A model generated the notes under the pieces. The model made no database searches. It had not been told where the DNA came from and saw only the letters and a list, made by a program, of their open reading frames with translations. From contig CAYPWY010000012.1 of the NCBI GenBank assembly GCA_964414835.1, forward strand, positions 1-51,371: DNA of 51,371 bases. Direction: 5' to 3'. The position numbers and the translations under genes are program-made. Source of the DNA: Eshraghiella sp964414835 (GTDB lineage Bacteria > Bacillota > Clostridia > Lachnospirales > Lachnospiraceae). How positions within the stretch are numbered: the stretch's first letter is position 1; each line of letters begins with the position of its first letter. Shown here piece by piece: positions 31,428-40,041 of this stretch.

Positions 31428-33875
31428 ATGAGTAAACAGCCTAAATTAATATATTTTGCAGATTACAGGTCTAAGATTGAGGACAAAAATCTTCTTGTAA
31501 TTCATGCAGGAACCAATGACACTTATATGGAACATGCCAAGGTTACGGCATCTGTTGACGGAAAACCTGTGCCGGTTGAAAGTGTTCTCAGGGATACCAA
31601 CAGGTCAAGGTTCTGCTACAAGGCAGAGAATCTTCTTTTTTCATGCGAATTTCAGTTTGTCATAAGGGTCAGTGATGATTTTAAAAAGGCAAAGCTGACG
31701 GTTGTTTTTGATGATGTTTATGGAAATGAAAAATACAGCTTTGTTGTCAAGGGAAGCAATTACAGAAAGAATATTTCCTCTATTTCCGGATGTGTGGACA
31801 TGGTCAAGATGGCCGGTGATGACATCAAGGTAAGTGGATGGTGTGCTGACAAGGAGCCTGTGAAAGTGTCCATGTTTCATGACGGGCAGCCTGTGAACTG
31901 CCCGGTGACAAGGCACTTGAGAACGGATGTGGAGGATTATTTTCAGAAGGATGAGCTCAATGAAAATGCAGGCTTTGAGATGGTAATTCCCAATCAAGGC
32001 TGGAAAAGCGTTCAGGTTGTATTTGAGACGCAGGACAATAAAGTAATCAAAAAAGTGGATATTGATAAGCCTATGGACAAGGAAAAATATAATTTTTCCC
32101 AGCTGGTCAAGATGGCTGTTGCATATTACAGGCAGAGAGGCTTTACGGCAGTAGTGTCGAAAGCATACCACAAGGTTTTTTCCCGTAATGTATTGGATTA
32201 TGATAAGTGGATAAAACAAAGGGAAATAGGGGCAATGAGCCTGCGTTCCCAGAAAAATCACCATTTTGCCAAAGAACCGCTGTTTTCCATAGTGGTTCCG
32301 GTATACCGCCCAAAGGCTGAGTATTTTGAGGCGATGATTAAGTCTGTTTTGGAGCAGTCATATGAAAACTGGGAGCTTTGTCTTGCGGACGGTAGCGGTG
32401 AAGAATATAAAATGGAACATTCTGTTGAGAGAGCAGCAAAGGGTGATTCCAGAGTAAAATATAAGCTTTTGGAGGGCAATCTTGGAATATCGGGAAATAC
32501 TAATGCTGCGCTTGAGATGAGTACAGGCGATTACATTGTGTTAGGCGACCATGATGATATAATAAGACCTAATGCTCTTTTTGAGTGTGCAAATGCAATC
32601 AATGAAGACGATTCCATTGATGTGATATACACAGATGAGGATAAATACGACTGCAACACTAAGAAACGTTTTCTTCCTCATTTTAAACCTGATTTCAATA
32701 TAGATATGCTTAGGAATAACAATTATATATGCCACCTGTTTGTTTTTTCCAGAGAATTGTATAATAAGGTTGGAGGATTTAACAGTGAGTATGACGGTTC
32801 TCAGGATTATGATATGATTTTGAGATGCACCGAGCAGGCTGAAAACATTAAACATATACCGAAGGTTTTGTATACATGGCGTAGTCACGAAAATTCAACA
32901 GCCAAAAACCCTGAGAGTAAAAATTACGCATATGTGTCCAGTCAGAAGGCGCTGGAAGCACATTTTGACAGAATGGGCATATCTGCCAAGGTAACTATGA
33001 GCGATATTCCGGGATATCATAATGTGGAATATGAGGTAATTGGTAATCCCATGGTCAGTATACTTATACCCAACAAGGACCATACGGATGACCTTGATGT
33101 GTGTATTAAATCAATTACAGAAAAGCAGGATTACACCAATTACGAGATTGTTATAATTGAAAATAATTCCACAGAGCCGCAGACATTTGAATATTACAAA
33201 AATATAGAGAAGGAATTTGACTGTGTGCGTGTGATTTATTATGAAGGAGATTTTAATTATTCCAAAATCAATAATTTCGGAGCTGAAAGAGCCAAGGGGG
33301 AATACTACCTTCTTCTCAACAATGATACTAAAATGCTCAGAAAAAACTGCCTGCGGGAGCTTGTAAGCTTTGCTACCAGACCGGAGGTAGGCATCGTTGG
33401 GGCAAGGCTTCTGTACAATGACAATACGGTACAGCATGCAGGCGTTATTATAGGCTTGGGCGGCGTTGCCGGACATGCCTTTGCCGGAATCCCAAGGGAT
33501 TATTCAGGATATTTTGCAAGAGCGATTATTCCGCAGGATTACAGCGCTGTTACGGCGGCATGTCTCATAGTAAGAAAATCTGTCTTTGAACAGGTGGGCG
33601 GACTTGACGAGAATTTGAAGGTGGCATTCAATGATGTTGATTTCTGCCTGAAAGTGCGCAAGGCAGGCTATCTTGTGGTATATAATCCGGGAGCCGAGCT
33701 TTATCATTATGAATCAAAGAGCAGAGGACTTGAGGATACGCCGGAAAAAGCCGCAAGATTTAAGGGAGAGGTCGCTTATATTGAAAGAAAATGGAGTGAT
33801 ATACTTACTAACGGCGACCCATACTACAATGTAAATTTATCGCTTAAGCGTGCAGATTTCTCGCCAAGAGAATAG
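31428..33875 (+). CDS. Tandem GT2 glycosyltransferase with N-terminal beta domains
   Basis: An 815-residue protein. Residues 1-220 form two beta-rich modules unlike any catalytic domain (the second opens SISGCVDMVKMAGDDIKVSG). First GT-A domain from about 285: FSIVVPVYRPKAEYFEAMIK, EQSYENWELCLADGS, GDYIVLGDHDDIIRPNAL, VIYTDEDKYD. Second from about 540: VSILIPNKDHTDDLDVCIKS, FNYSKINNFGAERAKGEYYL, LLNNDTKML, FNDVDFCLKVRKAGYLVVYN. Both keep DxD-like metal motifs, so it may add two sugars in turn, as RgpF-like and O-antigen rhamnan enzymes do. Start ATG 31428 follows a GGGGCGG-type site. Confidence 0.87.
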   Translation: MSKQPKLIYFADYRSKIEDKNLLVIHAGTNDTYMEHAKVTASVDGKPVPVESVLRDTNRSRFCYKAENLLFSCEFQFVIRVSDDFKKAKLTVVFDDVYGNEKYSFVVKGSNYRKNISSISGCVDMVKMAGDDIKVSGWCADKEPVKVSMFHDGQPVNCPVTRHLRTDVEDYFQKDELNENAGFEMVIPNQGWKSVQVVFETQDNKVIKKVDIDKPMDKEKYNFSQLVKMAVAYYRQRGFTAVVSKAYHKVFSRNVLDYDKWIKQREIGAMSLRSQKNHHFAKEPLFSIVVPVYRPKAEYFEAMIKSVLEQSYENWELCLADGSGEEYKMEHSVERAAKGDSRVKYKLLEGNLGISGNTNAALEMSTGDYIVLGDHDDIIRPNALFECANAINEDDSIDVIYTDEDKYDCNTKKRFLPHFKPDFNIDMLRNNNYICHLFVFSRELYNKVGGFNSEYDGSQDYDMILRCTEQAENIKHIPKVLYTWRSHENSTAKNPESKNYAYVSSQKALEAHFDRMGISAKVTMSDIPGYHNVEYEVIGNPMVSILIPNKDHTDDLDVCIKSITEKQDYTNYEIVIIENNSTEPQTFEYYKNIEKEFDCVRVIYYEGDFNYSKINNFGAERAKGEYYLLLNNDTKMLRKNCLRELVSFATRPEVGIVGARLLYNDNTVQHAGVIIGLGGVAGHAFAGIPRDYSGYFARAIIPQDYSAVTAACLIVRKSVFEQVGGLDENLKVAFNDVDFCLKVRKAGYLVVYNPGAELYHYESKSRGLEDTPEKAARFKGEVAYIERKWSDILTNGDPYYNVNLSLKRADFSPRE

Positions 33876-33897
33876 CTTATTGACGGAGGAGGGCATT

Positions 33898-35289
33898 ATG
33901 AAAATCACTGCCGCAAAAATTAAATCGTATTTTAATAAATACGGCGCAGTAAAGCTGTGTGGAAAAGCAATAGAGAAGGTGGCAAACAGAGAGAATTATA
34001 ATGTTCTGCGCCTTTTGGAGATTGCAGCTGACGATGAGCTTTCCGCACAGAGAGAATATAATTTTGCCGTAAAGCCTCTTATCAGCATACTTATGCCTGT
34101 GTATAATACGGGGCACAAAGCACTGGGACAGGCATTGAAAAGTGTTTATAACCAGTCATATGATAACTGGCAGCTATGCATAGCCGACGGCGGAAGCAGA
34201 AAAGTTAATGACGTGGTTCGGAAGATTTTCGGTGATGACGAGAGAGTGACATATGTGTGTCTTGAGGAAAATCTGGGAATTTCCGAAAATACTAATCAGG
34301 CATTGGCTGTGGCAAAGGGTGATTATGTGGCGTTTCTTGACCATGATGACGTGCTGGAACCTGATGCGCTTTTTGAGACTGTCAGGAAAATAGTGGAAAA
34401 TAACGCCGATATGGTTTATACGGACGAAGATAAGGTGGATGCAGGGCTTGAAAATTATTTCAGACCATACCGAAAGCCCGATTTTAACAAAACACTGCTT
34501 CTTTCCAATAATTATATATGCCACTTCTGCACCATCAAAAAGCAGATAGTTGAAAAAGCAGGAGGCTTCAGAAGTGAATATGACGGAGCACAGGATTATG
34601 ATTTGTTCCTGAGGTGTATAGATTACTGCAATAATATAGAGCATGTTGCACGTGTGCTTTATCACTGGAGGGTGGGAGACAATTCCACTTCGGACAATCC
34701 TTTTAATAAGGAATATGCTTTTGATGCAGGCAGACGTGCGCTTGAGGATTATATGAGAAACACACTGCCTGATACAGAGGTCAGCGTCAAAGAACTGGAT
34801 GACCCGGGATATTACAGGATAGTGCTTCACAAGGAATTGGAATATTCCTGCATAACCTCATTTCCTGAATACGACGGCAGTGATGATGGGATTGCAGAGC
34901 TTTGCGGTGACTATGTTCTTCTGCTTAAAACCAATATGAAGCTGTCAGATAATTTTGTCAGGGATGCAGTGACACGCGCCCATCTTACGGATGCGGATAT
35001 TGTGGTTCCTAAGATAACCGCAAATGGCTTTTATCTCTACAACGGAATAGCAAAGGCAGGTAAAAAGCATACGCAGTCGTTGAAAGGTAAGCCCTCATGG
35101 TTTAAGGGGCTTTTCAACCTTGCAGCAGTTGATATGGAGGTTAATGCCGTTCCCAAATACGGGATTCTGGTAAAAAAACCAGCATTGTCTGCGGTTCTTG
35201 CCGTAAGGGGAGCTCATATTTCCAATCTTAAAGGTCCTGCAAAGGGGCTTAAGATGGTGTATGCTCCGGAAATAACGATTAAGATGTAG
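33898..35289 (+). CDS. GT2 glycosyltransferase with degenerate second domain
   Basis: A 463-residue paralogue of the previous protein. The catalytic domain spans about 60-270 (LISILMPVYNTGHKALGQAL, CIADGGSRKVND, GDYVAFLDHDDVLEPDALFE, MVYTDEDKVD). The N-terminal 55 residues replace the beta modules. After residue 300 the text CGDYVLLLKTNMKLSDNFVR and YGILVKKPALSAV resembles a GT2 second domain that has lost its nucleotide-binding start and its acceptor motifs. It is probably a single-activity enzyme. GGAGGAGGG precedes ATG 33898. Confidence 0.82.
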   Translation: MKITAAKIKSYFNKYGAVKLCGKAIEKVANRENYNVLRLLEIAADDELSAQREYNFAVKPLISILMPVYNTGHKALGQALKSVYNQSYDNWQLCIADGGSRKVNDVVRKIFGDDERVTYVCLEENLGISENTNQALAVAKGDYVAFLDHDDVLEPDALFETVRKIVENNADMVYTDEDKVDAGLENYFRPYRKPDFNKTLLLSNNYICHFCTIKKQIVEKAGGFRSEYDGAQDYDLFLRCIDYCNNIEHVARVLYHWRVGDNSTSDNPFNKEYAFDAGRRALEDYMRNTLPDTEVSVKELDDPGYYRIVLHKELEYSCITSFPEYDGSDDGIAELCGDYVLLLKTNMKLSDNFVRDAVTRAHLTDADIVVPKITANGFYLYNGIAKAGKKHTQSLKGKPSWFKGLFNLAAVDMEVNAVPKYGILVKKPALSAVLAVRGAHISNLKGPAKGLKMVYAPEITIKM

Positions 35290-35304
35290 ATTAAGAGGTA
35301 GCTT

Positions 35305-36267
35305 ATGAAAAAGGTATCAGTTATTATACCTAATTATAATGGTGAAAAATATATCGCAAAATGCCTCAATGGGCTTAAGCATCAGGATTACAGGGATTTT
35401 GACGTTATTATTGTGGATAACTGTTCAGAGGATGGCAGTCTGGCGGTTATAGATGCAAACTCTATGGGACTGGATATAAGAGTAATTACGCTTGACAATA
35501 ATTACGGTTTTGCCAGAGCGGTCAACGAGGGAATCAAGGCGTCCGATGGGGAGTTTGTGATTCTTCTCAATAATGATGCTTATGCAGGCAGGCGTTTTGT
35601 AAGCAGTCTCCTTGAAAGGATTACAGCTGATGAGGATATTTTTTCGGCTCAGGCAATGATGCTGCAATATAACAACCGCAAGCTCATCGACAGCGCAGGG
35701 GATTATTTCTGCGCTCTTGGGTGGGGATTTGCCAGAGGCAGAGACTGTATGGCAAAGAATTTCACTGAGGAATGTGACGTTTTTTCTGCGTGCGCAGGTG
35801 CAGCCATATACAGAAAAAAGATATTTTCACGGATTGGATATTTTGATGAAGCATTTTTTGCATATCTTGAGGATGTAGACTTGGGCTACAGGGCAAGGAT
35901 TCACGGCTTCCGCAATGTGTATGCGCCGAAAGCCAAGGTGCTCCATGTGGGAAGCGGTTCCAGCGGTTCAAGACATAATGCTTTTAAGGTAAGTCTGTCA
36001 TCCCGCAATGGGATTTTACTGATGTATAAGAATTTTGCGCCATGGCAGAAAGCGGTGAATTTTCTCCCTGTGACGGCAGGGATTCTCATTAAGACAGCAT
36101 ATTTTGCAAAAAAGGGATTTGCAAGGGAGTACATTAAGGGAGTGGTCAGTGCTTTTTCCAAGATTAAGGATGTGAAGCCTGTTGAAAGCATGCCTGAGCT
36201 GTCAGTTAATCAAAGGAAGATTCAAAGGGAGCTTTACCGTAATATTGTCAGAAGATTAGGGTTTTAG
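35305..36267 (+). CDS. GT2-family glycosyltransferase (rhamnosyltransferase-like)
   Basis: A 320-residue protein. KVSVIIPNYNGEKYIAKCLN, VDNCSEDGS, NNYGFARAVNEGIKASDGEF, ILLNNDAYAG and YLEDVDLGYRARIHGFRNVY are signatures of WcaA/rhamnosyltransferases. The C-terminal 60 residues include a short amphipathic or membrane-touching helix. It is separated from the next gene by one base, so translational coupling is likely. Confidence 0.88.
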   Translation: MKKVSVIIPNYNGEKYIAKCLNGLKHQDYRDFDVIIVDNCSEDGSLAVIDANSMGLDIRVITLDNNYGFARAVNEGIKASDGEFVILLNNDAYAGRRFVSSLLERITADEDIFSAQAMMLQYNNRKLIDSAGDYFCALGWGFARGRDCMAKNFTEECDVFSACAGAAIYRKKIFSRIGYFDEAFFAYLEDVDLGYRARIHGFRNVYAPKAKVLHVGSGSSGSRHNAFKVSLSSRNGILLMYKNFAPWQKAVNFLPVTAGILIKTAYFAKKGFAREYIKGVVSAFSKIKDVKPVESMPELSVNQRKIQRELYRNIVRRLGF

Positions 36268-36268
36268 T

Positions 36269-37855
36269 ATGGATGGATTTAAATGCTTTTTGAAAAAATA
36301 TAAATTTATACCATGCGCAGCTATGGTTATTGTGCTTGCGGCGGTGGCGTATTTCGTCAAGTGGTACAGATATGGTGACATTGCCGGGAAGTTCGGCGAT
36401 GATGTCATATATTTTTACCGATATTATGATGTGATTGCGCTGGCGTTCATCGCAGCCGCAGTGGTTATATTTTTTCTGGTATTTGTTAAAAAATCGCCGA
36501 TACATAAAATATATCTGGCGGCATGTATTGCAACGGGAATTATTTTTTCACTGATAATAACACCTAATGCAGGCGCCGATGAAACCAATCATATGTATCA
36601 TGTGATGGGATATGTGAATGGAATAACAGGAGTGGGGGACACCGGCAATGAGGGGACCTATTATGTCAGGCGCAGTTATGCAGAGCTTGAGCTTGGTACT
36701 GACATAAGCGTTGAAAATTATATAAAAACTGCCAGGAATTTCTGGAGCCTTTCCAAAGGAGACGGCAATGATATGGTAGAAATAGAAAGCGACGTATATA
36801 ATTACAGTCCGGCAGCCATGATATTGTATCTTCCTGCCATCGCAGGTATTCTGCTGGGACGTGCATTGTCTCTTGGCGGAGTGCTGACATATATGCTGGC
36901 AAGGCTTTTGATGGCTGCGGTGTATACTGTAATTACATATCTTGCCGTTAAAAAGCTTCCGATAGGAAAAAGCACCTTTGCCCTTATAATGCTGCTGCCC
37001 ATGATGACATCAAGAGTGGCGTGCATATCGGAAGATTGTGTTTTGTACGCATTTATTTTCCTGTATATTGCCTATGTTTTTAACAGCGTATTTTCAAAGA
37101 GGACTATCAGCTGGCATGAGGCTGCCGTCATGTTGTGCTCAGGGCTTTTTATGTCGGCATTTAAAGGCGGTATATACATACCCTTGCTGCTGCTTTTGTT
37201 CCTTATACCTAAGGAAAATTTCGGAAGCAGAATAAAATATCCTGTTATTGTGGCAGCGGCGATTTTTCTTACTATTGTCACCTTCTGTATAGTAAATTCC
37301 AATATCTTTATTGATGTGGCAGCCTCAGGAAGAGGCGGAGAAAATGAGCTGATGTGGACAGACAGCGAAGGATTTACTCTCAGAAGGATGTTTACCCATC
37401 CTAAAGAGGCAGCATGTATGTTTTTTAATACGGTTTTTCTTATGGGCGGAACTCATTATGCGGAAATGCTGGCAAGTGGTTTCGGATGGCTGCAGATATA
37501 TACGTCAGATTTTCTCGCGGTATCATTTACAATACTATTGCTTTTATCTCTGCTTAACGTCAACGGAAAAGAAATATGTTTTAACGGAAAACAGCGGAGA
37601 ATTTCAATTATTGCGGTTTTACTCAGCATATTTATAATTGTTATTTCAATGTGGATATTCTGGACGCCTGTGGGTTCGTCTCATATAGTGGGCATACAGG
37701 GAAGATATTTTATACCATTACTTTTTACAGCGCTGTATCCTCTCAAAAACAGCCGGTGCATAATCAAAAAGAACATCGGCGGCGGAATAATTTTTGCGGC
37801 AATGCTGTTTCATATGGTTACTTTTTGGGAAATATATATAAGAATCGCAGTTTGA
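36269..37855 (+). CDS. DUF2142-like polytopic membrane protein (second)
   Basis: A 528-residue protein with ten or more helices. TPNAGADETNHMYHVMGYVN (acidic residues after the first core helix) and SSHIVGIQGRYFIPLLFTAL near the end match the family of the protein at 23821. It lacks that protein's extracellular insert. GT-C-type transfer on the outer face is possible but unproven. Confidence 0.8.
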   Translation: MDGFKCFLKKYKFIPCAAMVIVLAAVAYFVKWYRYGDIAGKFGDDVIYFYRYYDVIALAFIAAAVVIFFLVFVKKSPIHKIYLAACIATGIIFSLIITPNAGADETNHMYHVMGYVNGITGVGDTGNEGTYYVRRSYAELELGTDISVENYIKTARNFWSLSKGDGNDMVEIESDVYNYSPAAMILYLPAIAGILLGRALSLGGVLTYMLARLLMAAVYTVITYLAVKKLPIGKSTFALIMLLPMMTSRVACISEDCVLYAFIFLYIAYVFNSVFSKRTISWHEAAVMLCSGLFMSAFKGGIYIPLLLLLFLIPKENFGSRIKYPVIVAAAIFLTIVTFCIVNSNIFIDVAASGRGGENELMWTDSEGFTLRRMFTHPKEAACMFFNTVFLMGGTHYAEMLASGFGWLQIYTSDFLAVSFTILLLLSLLNVNGKEICFNGKQRRISIIAVLLSIFIIVISMWIFWTPVGSSHIVGIQGRYFIPLLFTALYPLKNSRCIIKKNIGGGIIFAAMLFHMVTFWEIYIRIAV

Positions 37856-37939
37856 CGCAGGTTTATTTGCTTGTAATTGAAGGCATAGTCTGATAAGATA
37901 CCAATATAAACAAATATCAGCATCGGAGGGTTATTTTTA

Positions 37940-39100
37940 GTGGAAGATAATGATTTTAAATATGAACTGACTATATTAATGCCTTGTCTTAATGAAGCGG
38001 AGACGCTTGAAACATGCATAAAGAAGGCACAGACATTTTTGTATGATAATAATGTTGACGGAGAGATACTTATTGCCGACAACGGAAGCACGGATGGTTC
38101 CATAGAGATAGCCGAAAACAACGGTGCAAGAGTGGTGAATGTTGAAACCAGAGGATATGGAGCTGCTTTGATTGCCGGATGTAATGCGGCATATGGCAGA
38201 TATGTCATAATGGGAGACTCCGATGACAGCTATGACTTCCTTCATCTTATGCCTTTTGTGGAAAAGCTTCGTGAAGGATACGATTTGGTAATGGGAAACC
38301 GTTTTAAGGGCGGAATAGAGAAGGGGGCAATGCCTTTTTCTCATAGATATATAGGCAATCCGATTCTGTCTTTTATCGGAAGAAGCTTTTATTCCAGTAA
38401 AATAGGTGATTTTCACTGCGGTCTTCGGGGATATAATACTGAGAGAATGAGAAGTATTGACCTTAAGACCACCGGTATGGAATATGCAAGTGAGATGGTG
38501 GTCAAGTCGACGCTTTATGGATTTAAGATTGCGGAGGTTCCTACTACTCTTAAGAAGGACGGAAGAAGTCACGCACCGCATCTTCACACTTGGAGTGACG
38601 GATGGAGGCATTTGAAATTTTTGCTTATGCATAGTCCCAAATGGTTGTTTTTGTATCCGGGTTCGGTTTTGCTGGTGCTTGGTCTGGCATTGATGATTGC
38701 ACTTATAATAGGTCCTTTTTCCATCGGCAATGTTGGATTTGGCGTACATACCATGTTGTATTCGTCGGCTATGATACTGCTGGGAGTCAATATGATTATG
38801 TTTTCCAAATTCACCGAAGGTTATGCCCGTTCCACCGGGTTTATCCCTGTTAAGCCTGTGGGAAGGTTCGGGAAATTCCTTACTGTTGAAAAGGGAATCC
38901 TGCTTGGTGTGATACTTTTTATAATAGGAATTGTATGTTCCGTAATGGCTGTTTCAGTGTGGGCGAAAAATTCCTATGGTGTTCTGGAGCCTGACAAGAT
39001 GATGCGCCTTACTATTCCGGCATTTACTGCAATAGTGTTGGGAATACAGATGGTGCTTTCAAGCTTTTTTATCGGAATCCTCCAGATAAAGCACAAGTAA
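37940..39100 (+). CDS. DPM-like GT2 glycosyltransferase with membrane tail
   Basis: A 386-residue protein. The GT2 domain (LTILMPCLNEAETLETCIKK, ADNGSTDGS, ARVVNVETRGYGAALIAGCN, MGDSDDSYDF, DFHCGLRGY) resembles polyprenyl-phosphate hexose synthases. Four hydrophobic helices follow between about 230 and 380. It probably makes a polyprenyl-phosphate sugar, the type of donor that GT-C proteins such as the two DUF2142 neighbours would need. GTG 37940 is chosen because GGAGGG lies 9 bases upstream. Confidence 0.88.
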   Translation: MEDNDFKYELTILMPCLNEAETLETCIKKAQTFLYDNNVDGEILIADNGSTDGSIEIAENNGARVVNVETRGYGAALIAGCNAAYGRYVIMGDSDDSYDFLHLMPFVEKLREGYDLVMGNRFKGGIEKGAMPFSHRYIGNPILSFIGRSFYSSKIGDFHCGLRGYNTERMRSIDLKTTGMEYASEMVVKSTLYGFKIAEVPTTLKKDGRSHAPHLHTWSDGWRHLKFLLMHSPKWLFLYPGSVLLVLGLALMIALIIGPFSIGNVGFGVHTMLYSSAMILLGVNMIMFSKFTEGYARSTGFIPVKPVGRFGKFLTVEKGILLGVILFIIGIVCSVMAVSVWAKNSYGVLEPDKMMRLTIPAFTAIVLGIQMVLSSFFIGILQIKHK

Positions 39101-39115
39101 AAGAAAGTGTGGACT

Positions 39116-39940
39116 ATGAAAGAAGAGTTGGTAAGTGTTTGCATACCTGCTTATAACAGCGGGAAGTTTATAACACGGACGATAGAATCCGTCCTCAATC
39201 AGAGCTATTCCAATATTGAGGTTGTGGTTATAGATGACGGTTCCACAGACGATACTGTTGAGAAAGTCAAAGCCATAGCTGATGACAGGATAAGGCTTAT
39301 ATGCAATGAGCATAATCTGGGGATGACAGGCAACTGGGACAAGTGTGTCAGAAGCTGCAGCGGTGAATACATCAAGCTTATACCGGCAGATGACTGCGTA
39401 TATAAAGATTGCATCCGCAAAAGCGTCGATATTCTTGTTAAGCATCCTGACATTTCGCTGGTGGTTGTGGGAACCGAGCTTGTTGACAATGACGACAGGG
39501 TTGTGGGTTCATATATGCATTGGCCGGGCAATGGAATAGTCAGAGCCGAAAGAATAGCAAAAACTTCAGTTATGCTGAACAACTTTTGGGGAAATCCGGT
39601 GTGTGCCATGTTCAGAAAGAGCGGTTATATTGCGGTGGGCGGTTTTGATGAAAGAATACCGTATATACTGGATTTTGACTTGTGGCTGGGGCTTTCAAGG
39701 CTTGGAGATACGGCGGTAATTAAAGAAAAACTCAGTTCATTCAGGGTGAGAAACGATTCAAATACAGGCGTTCTTATAGGAAGCAAAGGTAAGGCTTATA
39801 CAGACGAGCATATAAGGCTTCTTGACAAGCATATTGAGGCGGGAACCTTTAAAATGAACCGTTTTGAAAGGTTTCTTTCAATCGCATGGCGCAGACTGCG
39901 CAATTATTTTATAGCAATATTTATAAAAATAAAAGCATAA
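39116..39940 (+). CDS. GT2-family glycosyltransferase
   Basis: A 274-residue protein with the GT-A start LVSVCIPAYNSGKFITRTIE, SVLNQSYSNIEVVVIDDGST, DRIRLICNEHNLGMTGNWDK and IPADDCVYKDCIR (DxD-like). A YILDFDLWLGLSRLGDTAVI motif lies near 190. ATG 39116 is preferred to GTG 39107, with AGAAAG 8 bases upstream. It closes the glycosyltransferase run. No strong terminator follows. Confidence 0.87.
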   Translation: MKEELVSVCIPAYNSGKFITRTIESVLNQSYSNIEVVVIDDGSTDDTVEKVKAIADDRIRLICNEHNLGMTGNWDKCVRSCSGEYIKLIPADDCVYKDCIRKSVDILVKHPDISLVVVGTELVDNDDRVVGSYMHWPGNGIVRAERIAKTSVMLNNFWGNPVCAMFRKSGYIAVGGFDERIPYILDFDLWLGLSRLGDTAVIKEKLSSFRVRNDSNTGVLIGSKGKAYTDEHIRLLDKHIEAGTFKMNRFERFLSIAWRRLRNYFIAIFIKIKA

Positions 39941-39957
39941 AATAATAAATATTTGTA

Positions 39958-39986
39958 ATGACTTTTGGCGGATAGAATGTTACTAT
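39958..39986 (+). promoter_or_regulatory. Putative promoter of the phosphoglucomutase gene
   Basis: Extended -10 (TG at 39978-39979, TACTAT 39981-39986) with a -35-like ATGACT (39958-39963), 17-bp spacer. Confidence 0.45.
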
Positions 39987-40041
39987 ATATTAGGTAATAA
40001 GAAAATAAAATATTATTTTTTACATAGAAAGGGAAAATGTT

